A DNA stretch of 5,621 nucleotides from F23-B02 sp045642545. GTDB taxonomy: Bacteria > Bacillota > Clostridia > Oscillospirales > Oscillospiraceae. The translations under genes were made by a program, and so were the position numbers. Below are positions 1 through 4,550 of the stretch, in pieces (the first letter of the stretch is position 1; each line of letters opens with the position of its first letter). The stretch lies in NCBI GenBank assembly GCA_045642545.1, contig JAZUJB010000047.1, positions 1 to 5,621 on the forward strand. Reading direction: 5' to 3'. Under the pieces are notes generated by a model. The model was not told the origin of the DNA, ran no database searches, and saw nothing but the letters and a program-made list of their open reading frames with translations.

Positions 1-77
1 CCCGACCTGCTAATTTGCGCATTGCCGTTTTTAATAGGAACAACAGCCGAGGTTTCGTTATGGGAATATCTCTTCAT
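1..77 (-). CDS. Start of an unidentified gene, cut by the left edge
   Basis: An ATG at 77-75 opens a frame that stays open to the window edge, giving 25 codons (MKRYSHNETSAVVPIKNGN and so on). It begins only 3 bases after the stop of the permease gene at 81. An AAGGG ribosome site at 89-85 sits 7 bases upstream of the ATG, inside the permease's last codons. The tight spacing and ribosome site suggest a real, translationally coupled last or later gene of the transporter operon. The visible residues show no signal peptide, membrane segment or recognisable motif. Glycosidases or sugar-modifying enzymes are common in this position, but nothing in the 25 residues identifies the product. The main doubt is the short length. 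Confidence 0.6.
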   Translation of the reverse strand, partial: MKRYSHNETSAVVPIKNGNAQISRS

Positions 78-80
78 AGC

Positions 81-908
81 TTAACCCTTGATACCTCCCG
101 CCATCATACCGTTCTGGAAATACTTCTGTGCGAAAACATAAATCAATACTATTGGGACCATAGAAATCAACGCGCCTGCCATAAGCACATTATACTCTGT
201 GGAGTACTGTCCGTTCAAAGTTGAAAGTGCGATGGGCAGAGTCATCTTTGCCTTATCTGTCAGCATAAGCAGTGGCCACAGATAGTCGTTCCAGGATTCC
301 ATAAAGGTTGTGATAGACAGCGTTGCAAGAGTAGGCGCACACAGAGGCAGCGCCACCTTGAAATAGACATGGAAGTTGCTCGCGCCGTCAATTCTCGCAG
401 CATCGAGGAAGTCGTCGGGTATGGTACGCATCTGCTGCACCAGCAGGAATATGGCAAAGGGTCTGAATATACTCGGCAGAATAACACTGCCGTAGGTGTT
501 AATAAGCGACATCTTATTCATTACCACAAACAGCGGGATAATGGTAACCTGCGTGGGAATCATCATTGTGGCAAGGAAAATCTTTAGCAGCAGGTCTGCC
601 TTGGGAAAGCGCATCTTTGCAAACGCGAATGCCGCCATGGAACCGGAAATCAGCGTGATTACCGTGTAGGTGACGGATATCACAAGGCTGTTGCCGATGG
701 TCTTCATAAAGGGGAACTTGGAGAACACCTTCAGATAGGAATCGAGGGTGGGCTCCTCGGGAATCCACTGAATCGGGATGCTCATAAGAGCACCTCTCGC
801 CTTCAGCGAGGTGGATACCATCCACGCAAAAGGTATCATGGCCATGATGCCTATTATGATAGCAACGGTGTAATAGCTCGCCGTGGATAATCTTCTTTTA
901 TGTATCAT
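81..908 (-). CDS. Carbohydrate ABC transporter permease, MalG/CUT1 type
   Basis: Inner-membrane subunit of a sugar importer, 275 residues, the usual size for MalG-like proteins. It pairs with the MalF-like subunit encoded just upstream to form the channel. Hydrophobic segments lie at about 10-31, 72-94, 107-129, 137-159, 192-213 and 240-262, giving six membrane spans. The cytoplasmic EAA loop that docks on the ATPase is at about 165-190 (DDFLDAARIDGAS, then LPL); its usual leading Glu is Asp169, a conservative change. The C-terminus (FQNGMMAGGIKG) is typical of the family. The start is the ATG at 908-906, which overlaps the last 11 bases of the upstream permease gene. Only a weak GGGTGA-like ribosome site precedes it, so translation probably depends on coupling. 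The family call is firm; the substrate cannot be read from the sequence. Confidence 0.95.
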   Translation of the reverse strand: MIHKRRLSTASYYTVAIIIGIMAMIPFAWMVSTSLKARGALMSIPIQWIPEEPTLDSYLKVFSKFPFMKTIGNSLVISVTYTVITLISGSMAAFAFAKMRFPKADLLLKIFLATMMIPTQVTIIPLFVVMNKMSLINTYGSVILPSIFRPFAIFLLVQQMRTIPDDFLDAARIDGASNFHVYFKVALPLCAPTLATLSITTFMESWNDYLWPLLMLTDKAKMTLPIALSTLNGQYSTEYNVLMAGALISMVPIVLIYVFAQKYFQNGMMAGGIKG

Positions 909-1821
909 AGTTCACCCACCGTTTCTGACCGCGCATCTGGATTGCCGTGCAGGTCATGATGATGACAAACAGTATCCATGAGAATGCCGAGGCATAGCCC
1001 ATGCGGAAGTATCTGAAGCCGTATTTATAAATACGCTCTACCATGACCTGCGTCGCGCCATTCGGGCCGCCGTCGGTCATTATCATTATCTGCGGGAAGA
1101 GCTGGAAGGAGTTAATCAGGGATACGATGAGGACATAGAAAATTGCAGGTGTAAGCAGCGGAAGAGTAATCTTGAAGAACTTCTTCCATTTGCTTGCGCC
1201 GTCAAGGTCTGCAGCCTCATAGTAGCTGCGGTTTATACCCACAATGCCCGACAGAAGAATGAGGGCGAAAAAGCCCATATCCTTCCACACGCTAACGAGC
1301 ACGATGGCGGGCATTGCCCACTTCTCGTCTAAAAGCCAGCCGGGGCCCGTAATGCCGAAAATCTCAAGGATTCCGTTCATTGCGCCGTACTGCGGAGCGA
1401 GAATGCTGCGCCAGATAAGCGATGCGGCAACCCATGAGGTAAGCACGGGGATATAGTAGACAACGCGGAACGCACCGACACCGGGACGCTTCTGACTCAA
1501 AAGAGATGCACCGAGCAGCGATGTGGTAAGCATAAGAGGAAGATAGAGTGCAATGTATTCTGCGGTATTGCCCAGCACCTTCCAGAATTCGTCGCTTCCG
1601 AGAATGTCCTTATAGTTCTGTAAGCCTATGAAATGCTCCTTCATAAAGCCTGCAGCGAAAAGCCGGTCAAGACCGTTCCAGTCGGTAAGGCTTATGAAGA
1701 TGGAGATAATCATAGGAGCGAGATAGAATACCGAAAAGCCGATTATGCTCGGAACAAGGAACGGAGACGCATTGAGAAATCCGTCCTGCCCCAAACCCCG
1801 GCTTCTTTTGAACAGTTTCAT
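898..1821 (-). CDS. Carbohydrate ABC transporter permease, MalF/UgpA-like, CUT1 type
   Basis: First membrane subunit of the sugar importer, 307 residues, typical for Gram-positive MalF/UgpA-like proteins that lack the large periplasmic loop of E. coli MalF. Hydrophobic segments lie at about 23-45, 86-108, 120-140, 171-195, 224-246 and 276-295. The EAA loop at 200-222 is canonical (YYEAADLDGAS, then F and LPLL), with Glu202, Gly208 and Ala209 in place for ATPase contact. A TDGGPNGAT stretch at 249-257 is the family's usual extracellular-side motif. The start ATG at 1821-1819 has a strong AGGAGGT ribosome site at 1838-1832. The gene ends inside the next permease gene (11-base overlap) and follows the binding-protein gene after a structured 124-base gap. 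The substrate is unknown. No ATPase gene is seen nearby. Confidence 0.95.
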   Translation of the reverse strand: MKLFKRSRGLGQDGFLNASPFLVPSIIGFSVFYLAPMIISIFISLTDWNGLDRLFAAGFMKEHFIGLQNYKDILGSDEFWKVLGNTAEYIALYLPLMLTTSLLGASLLSQKRPGVGAFRVVYYIPVLTSWVAASLIWRSILAPQYGAMNGILEIFGITGPGWLLDEKWAMPAIVLVSVWKDMGFFALILLSGIVGINRSYYEAADLDGASKWKKFFKITLPLLTPAIFYVLIVSLINSFQLFPQIMIMTDGGPNGATQVMVERIYKYGFRYFRMGYASAFSWILFVIIMTCTAIQMRGQKRWVNYDT

Positions 1822-1825
1822 TTGT

Positions 1826-1839
1826 CAGGATACCTCCTG
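1826..1839 (-). promoter_or_regulatory. Ribosome site of the first permease gene within a small stem
   Basis: On the transcribed strand the sequence CAGGA-GGTA-TCCTG is a perfect 5-base-pair inverted repeat with a 4-base loop. The AGGAGGT ribosome site (1838-1832) occupies its 5' arm and most of its loop. The ATG follows at 1821. If the stem forms it would partly hide the ribosome site and lower permease translation. The stem is short, so it may be chance. Confidence 0.5.
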
Positions 1840-1854
1840 TCTGAATGCATTAGG

Positions 1855-1870
1855 AAGTCCCGAAGGACTC
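1855..1870 (-). other. RNA hairpin with UUCG tetraloop
   Basis: The transcribed strand reads AGTCC-TTCG-GGACT, with an added G-U pair at the base. This is a C(UUCG)G tetraloop, one of the most stable RNA loop types. No T-run follows on the transcribed side, so it is not a terminator by itself. It is the third hairpin in the gap between the binding-protein and permease genes. Confidence 0.6.
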
Positions 1871-1871
1871 A

Positions 1872-1913
1872 GCCTTTCTTTTACCGAAAATAGCTTTTCG
1901 GCAAAAGAAAGGC
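1872..1913 (-). other. Long imperfect hairpin between binding protein and permease
   Basis: GCCTTTCTTTT at 1872-1882 is the exact reverse complement of AAAAGAAAGGC at 1903-1913, and CCGAAAA at 1884-1890 pairs with TTTTCGG at 1895-1901. One mismatch (1883 with 1902) separates the two blocks and the loop is 4 bases, giving 18 pairs in total. The stem contains the U-rich stretch that follows the adjacent GAAA-loop hairpin and shares bases 1911-1913 with it, so the two cannot both form in full. Confidence 0.75.
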
Positions 1914-1934
1914 CAGGGCATTTCTGCCCTGGCC
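1900..1934 (-). terminator. GC-rich hairpin with U-rich tail after the binding-protein gene (attenuator-like)
   Basis: GGCCAGGGCA (1911-1920) and TGCCCTGGCC (1925-1934) are perfect 10-base arms. In the RNA the loop is GAAA, a stable GNRA tetraloop. On the minus strand the stem is followed at once by TTTCTTTTGC, a broken U-tract as in an intrinsic terminator. It begins 11 bases after the binding-protein stop. Since the permease genes follow in the same direction with no obvious promoter of their own, it most likely acts as a partial terminator or as a 3'-end protector of the binding-protein message. It would thereby raise the ratio of binding protein to permease. Confidence 0.75.
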
Positions 1935-1945
1935 TGAATTATCGA

Positions 1946-3193
1946 TTAGCCGAGGGAGATCTGTGCTACGCAGTCTGCCTGTGCGGCATTCATTGCTTCT
2001 TCAACGGTCATGGTGCCGTCAGCTGCTGCTGCGAGGTACTGGCCGATGATGTCGCTCATAAGTGCGTAATCCTCAATAACGGGAGGCATTACGAGATAGT
2101 CGAGGCTCTCGAACACTGCTGCGCGGTTTGCAGGAGGATCGATCTCGAGGTATGCGCTCAGAGCGTTCATATCCTTCAGTGCGGGGAGATCCCAGCCTGC
2201 TGCGAGGCGGATGTCAGCGGACTCGGTGGAGCCGGTGAGCCAGGACAGCCATGCTGCAACGGCTTCGGGATTCTTGGTCTCGGGGTTCATAACAACGCAG
2301 TTGGAGAAGAAGTGGGTTGCCTTCTGAGTGCTGCCGGGCTCTACAGCGATGTCCCATGCAAAGTCGCAGTTCTCAGTGAAGGTCTGGAATGCCCAGATGC
2401 CGGTGGGAATCATGCCCAGCTTGCCGCTCATGAACATATCCCAGTCGCCCATGCCGCCCTGCTGGGTGGTGTTGGGCTGTACATTGGAGTCGATGACGCG
2501 GTCAACGAGGGTCTGAACTGCCTTGATGTTCTCGGGGCTGTTGATGGTGAACTCGGTCTTGTCTTCGTTGAGGAGGCTGCCGCCGTACTGTGCAACTACC
2601 TTGAAGATTTCGTTATAGGTGATGGGCTGCCAGATGCCGAAGATGTCGTCGCCGAGAGCGCGGATTGCTTCAGCTGCCTTCTGCAGGTCGTCCTGAGTCC
2701 AGTCAGCGGTGGGGTACTCTACATTAGCCTTGTCAAAGAGGTCCTTGTTGTAGATAAGAACAACATTGGAGAAGCTCTCGGGAAGGCCGTACTGCTTGCC
2801 GTTTACATTGAATGCGTTGAGTGCAGTCTCATTGAGTGCAGAGGTGTCTGCGCCGGTGATTTCGGCGAGGAGACCCTTGTTTGCATATGCTGCGAAGTTC
2901 TCGATGTTCAGCTCGTAGCAGTCGGGAGCGGTGCCGCCGGCTACGCGAGTCTGCATCTGAGTGAAGTAATCGTCATATGCGATGGTCTCGATTTTAACGG
3001 TGATGTTGGGGTTTGCTTCGTGGAATGCGTCTGCCATTTTCTGCAGGGTTTCTTCGTTGCCGCCGGATGAATTGAAGTTGCAATAAGTAATGGTTACTGC
3101 TTCGCCATCATCTGCAGGCTTGTTGCTCTGACCGCAGGCAACAAGGCAGAATACCATAGCCAGGGCAAGAAGAAGTGCGAGATACTTTTTCAT
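1946..3193 (-). CDS. Extracellular sugar-binding lipoprotein of the ABC importer (SBP family 1, UgpB/MalE-like)
   Basis: Captures the sugar outside the membrane and delivers it to the two permeases encoded downstream. The 415-residue length is normal for the family. The N-terminus has a lipoprotein signal: MKK, a hydrophobic stretch at 4-18, and the lipobox LVAC with Cys20 as the lipidated residue, followed by a polar linker. Family features include a first beta strand with VTITYCNF (33-40), the ADAFHEANPNITVK segment (54-67), GKQYGLPESFSNVVLIYNK (132-150), the WTQDDLQKAAEAI helix (165-177) and FMSGKLGMIPTGIWAF (254-269). I chose the ATG at 3193-3191 because GGGAGG at 3209-3204 is a well-spaced ribosome site. 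An in-frame TTG at 3211 overlaps that site and would put extra residues before the signal peptide. The substrate is not predictable. The antisense strand carries a long open frame that I regard as a shadow. Confidence 0.95.
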   Translation of the reverse strand: MKKYLALLLALAMVFCLVACGQSNKPADDGEAVTITYCNFNSSGGNEETLQKMADAFHEANPNITVKIETIAYDDYFTQMQTRVAGGTAPDCYELNIENFAAYANKGLLAEITGADTSALNETALNAFNVNGKQYGLPESFSNVVLIYNKDLFDKANVEYPTADWTQDDLQKAAEAIRALGDDIFGIWQPITYNEIFKVVAQYGGSLLNEDKTEFTINSPENIKAVQTLVDRVIDSNVQPNTTQQGGMGDWDMFMSGKLGMIPTGIWAFQTFTENCDFAWDIAVEPGSTQKATHFFSNCVVMNPETKNPEAVAAWLSWLTGSTESADIRLAAGWDLPALKDMNALSAYLEIDPPANRAAVFESLDYLVMPPVIEDYALMSDIIGQYLAAAADGTMTVEEAMNAAQADCVAQISLG

Positions 3194-3203
3194 ACTGTTT
3201 TTT

Positions 3204-3209
3204 CCTCCC
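3204..3209 (-). promoter_or_regulatory. Ribosome site that sets the binding-protein start
   Basis: GGGAGG on the minus strand lies 10 bases before the ATG at 3193. It lies within the codons after an upstream in-frame TTG (3211), so that TTG cannot be the start served by this site. Confidence 0.85.
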
Positions 3210-3244
3210 AAAAAAAGTTGATTTTCTCACTCACTTCCATTAAA

Positions 3245-3272
3245 ATAATAGTTTATGGAAGAGGAGTGTCTT
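3245..3272 (-). promoter_or_regulatory. Possible vegetative promoter for the binding-protein/permease operon
   Basis: On the minus strand, AAGACA (3272-3267, 4 of 6 to TTGACA) is followed after 16 bases by TATTAT (3250-3245, 5 of 6 to TATAAT). This lies in the 135-base gap between the repressor stop and the binding-protein start. The TTAA-N-CG-N-TTAA box seen at the divergent promoters is absent here. The -35 match is only moderate, and read-through from the repressor gene is an alternative source of transcript. Confidence 0.45.
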
Positions 3273-3289
3273 GCGACGGTCTTTTTCCG

Positions 3290-3330
3290 CGGTCTGCACG
3301 ACTTTAGCGAGGGGTGCAGGCCGGTTTTTT
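3290..3330 (+). terminator. Intrinsic terminator oriented to the plus strand
   Basis: CGGTCTGCAC (3290-3299) pairs with GTGCAGGCCG (3314-3323): nine pairs including one G-T, with a C-G pair at the base and a 14-base loop. The stem is followed by G and then TTTTTT at 3325-3330, so it has terminator polarity on the plus strand. On the minus strand, where the repressor gene ends at 3329, the same stem is followed by GCGGAAAAAG and has no U-tract. It therefore looks weak as a terminator for the repressor. Confidence 0.6.
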
Positions 3331-4360
3331 ACCCTTTGTCTGCCTCAAGTGTCCTTACTGATTCTCGCTCCACCAAGGACAGCGGCAGAATTTCCTCCTG
3401 TTTGGTAAGAGTGGGGTCGGCAATGTGCTTCAAAAGCAGCTCAACCGCGCGCTCTCCCTTTAAGGAAATCTGTTGCTTAATACTGGTCAAACCCGGGGTA
3501 ATATAATTTGCGATCTCGAGATCGTCGAAGCCGATAATTGAGTAGTCCTTCGGAACATTGAGTCCCTTTTTGTACAGACCCTTGATTGCGCCTATGGCGA
3601 GGATGTCTGCGGCAGCCACAATAGCCGTTGTGGGCAGCTTTGCATCCACCATGCGTTCGGCAAGCACTATGCCGCTTTCATAGTCCGTCTGTCCCTCGAA
3701 AACATAATCCTCGCGGAATTTTATGCCGAACTCGTCCAGCGCCTGCTTATAGCCCACAAGGCGCTTTTTCATAACGCCGTTTTCCTTAACCTGACCTACG
3801 AACAGAGCAACCTCTCTGTGTCCGCGCTGAAGCAGATATCGGGTGGCAAGATAGCTGCCATACGCATCGTCTATTCTCACGCTGTGGTAGTAATGGTCTT
3901 CACAGTAGCTGTCGATGAGGACAATGGGAATCTGAGTTTTCTTCATCTGCTGGTAAAACTCATCGGGGTACATGCCTATAATAATGATACCGTCGAGGTT
4001 TCTCTGCTTTGCAAGGGTGAGGTAGCTTTCGTTTGCATCGGTGGCAGAGATGAGAATGTGGTAGCCCTGACGGCGAGCTTCACACTCGATGCTGCTGAGC
4101 ACCTCGCCATAGAAGCTGTTTTGAAGCATGAGGCAATCACCGGGCTCGGTCTGCGGTACTACAACGCCGATGAGCTTCGAGTCGCGCATGCTTAAGCTTC
4201 GTGCGCTCAAATCGGGGACATAGTCCATCTCCCGAACTGCGCCGAGCACTCTCTCGCGGGTCTGCTCAGAGATGTTGCTCTTTCCGTTAAGCACATAGGA
4301 CACGGTTGCAACGGACACGCCTGCGCGTTCCGCCACATCTTTAAGTGTGGTTCGAGCCAT
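3329..4360 (-). CDS. LacI-family transcriptional repressor
   Basis: Cytoplasmic sugar-responsive DNA-binding protein of 343 residues, normal for LacI/GalR. The N-terminal helix-turn-helix is at about 5-26 (LKDVAERAGVSVATVSYVLNG). It is followed by the hinge YVPDLSARSL, in which Leu56 matches the minor-groove-inserting leucine of LacI/PurR; such proteins prefer operators with a central CG. The effector domain runs from about 62 (KLIGVVVP) with blocks typical of the family: DGIIIIG (123-129), IPIVLID (144-150), TAIVAAADILAIGAIKGL (245-262) and YSIIGFDDLEIANYITPGLTSI (273-294). The start is the ATG at 4360, since AGGAGG at 4372-4367 abuts an earlier ATG (4366) directly but gives 6-base spacing to this one. 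It diverges from the glycosidase and likely represses it and itself. The effector is unknown but probably a sugar handled by this locus. Confidence 0.95.
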   Translation of the reverse strand: MARTTLKDVAERAGVSVATVSYVLNGKSNISEQTRERVLGAVREMDYVPDLSARSLSMRDSKLIGVVVPQTEPGDCLMLQNSFYGEVLSSIECEARRQGYHILISATDANESYLTLAKQRNLDGIIIIGMYPDEFYQQMKKTQIPIVLIDSYCEDHYYHSVRIDDAYGSYLATRYLLQRGHREVALFVGQVKENGVMKKRLVGYKQALDEFGIKFREDYVFEGQTDYESGIVLAERMVDAKLPTTAIVAAADILAIGAIKGLYKKGLNVPKDYSIIGFDDLEIANYITPGLTSIKQQISLKGERAVELLLKHIADPTLTKQEEILPLSLVERESVRTLEADKG

Positions 4361-4366
4361 GAACAT

Positions 4367-4372
4367 CCTCCT
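4367..4372 (-). promoter_or_regulatory. Ribosome site deciding the repressor start
   Basis: AGGAGG on the minus strand touches the first ATG (4366-4364) with no spacer and lies 6 bases before the second ATG (4360-4358). The second is therefore the better start, giving MARTTLKDV as the N-terminus, as in most family members. Confidence 0.85.
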
Positions 4373-4378
4373 TGCAGT

Positions 4379-4390
4379 TTAATCGTTTAA
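4379..4390. promoter_or_regulatory. Putative LacI-type operator O1, at the repressor promoter
   Basis: TTAATCGTTTAA is a near-palindrome centred on CG at 4384-4385 (5 of 6 symmetric base pairs counting the CG). It lies just past the expected repressor transcription start (about 4399) and before its ribosome site, where a bound repressor would block transcription. It matches the box at 4522-4533 (read in reverse) at 11 of 12 bases. This fits autoregulation by the adjacent LacI-type gene. Confidence 0.7.
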
Positions 4391-4405
4391 GTTATCTCAC
4401 TATAA

Positions 4406-4434
4406 ATAATAGCCGTACAATCTTCGCATGTCAA
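4406..4434 (-). promoter_or_regulatory. Vegetative promoter of the repressor gene
   Basis: On the minus strand a perfect TTGACA (4434-4429) is followed after 17 bases by TATTAT (4411-4406, 5 of 6 to consensus). Transcription would start near 4399, about 39 bases before the repressor ATG, upstream of operator O1 and the ribosome site. Confidence 0.8.
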
Positions 4435-4459
4435 TATATTATTTGCATATTTTTAGTCA

Positions 4460-4469
4460 AACCGTTAAA
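4460..4469. promoter_or_regulatory. Possible operator half-site upstream of the glycosidase promoter
   Basis: The CCGTTAAA core at 4462-4469 differs at one of eight bases from CCGTTTAA at 4486-4493 and resembles one arm of the two full operators. Symmetry on the left side is poor. It sits just upstream of the glycosidase -35 box. It may be an auxiliary site or chance in AT-rich DNA. Confidence 0.35.
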
Positions 4470-4474
4470 ACGCC

Positions 4475-4503
4475 TTGACTTTTTGCCGTTTAATGAGTAT
4501 GAT
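4475..4503 (+). promoter_or_regulatory. Vegetative promoter of the glycosidase gene
   Basis: TTGACT at 4475-4480 (5 of 6), a 17-base spacer and TATGAT at 4498-4503 (5 of 6) form a near-consensus promoter. Transcription would start near 4510, placing operator O2 (4522-4533) in the 5' leader. A strong core promoter with a downstream operator fits a gene held off by repression, rather than one needing an activator. Confidence 0.8.
4486..4493. promoter_or_regulatory. Possible operator half-site inside the glycosidase promoter spacer
   Basis: CCGTTTAA lies between the -35 and -10 boxes. Its CGTTTAA portion is identical to the right arm of operator O1 (4384-4390). The left arm is not symmetric. 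A repressor bound here would sit directly under RNA polymerase. Confidence 0.35.
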
Positions 4504-4521
4504 TTTTAATATAAATGTAGA

Positions 4522-4533
4522 TTAACCGATTAA
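4522..4533. promoter_or_regulatory. Putative LacI-type operator O2, at the glycosidase promoter
   Basis: TTAACCGATTAA is a near-palindrome centred on CG at 4527-4528. It lies about 12 bases past the predicted transcription start and just upstream of the AAAGGA ribosome site (4537-4542). Its reverse complement, TTAATCGGTTAA, matches operator O1 at 11 of 12 bases. Centre-to-centre distance to O1 is 143 bases, so repressor looping is possible. Confidence 0.75.
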
Positions 4534-4550
4534 GTTAAAGGACTGTTTTT

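Noticed and set aside
898..908. Overlap of the two permease genes as a possible frameshift or fusion
   Set aside because: Both proteins have full family length and proper termini. An 11-base overlap is ordinary translational coupling.
81..1821. Missing ATPase subunit as a sign of a broken transporter
   Set aside because: CUT1 importers in Firmicutes commonly use a shared MsmK/MalK-type ATPase encoded elsewhere, and both permeases keep their EAA loops.
1745..3070. A 441-codon open frame on the plus strand, opposite the binding-protein gene
   Set aside because: It is antisense to a gene with a clear lipobox and family motifs. It has an unusual Cys/Gly/Val-rich composition and no domain I can recognise, and it starts inside the permease gene on the other strand. 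This is a typical shadow frame in codon-biased DNA.
3287..3292. CCGCGG palindrome next to the plus-strand terminator as a possible regulator site
   Set aside because: A six-base palindrome is expected by chance and has no second copy or conserved context in the window.
3818..4195. A 125-codon open frame on the plus strand inside the repressor gene
   Set aside because: It is fully antisense to conserved LacI effector-domain sequence and has no independent support.
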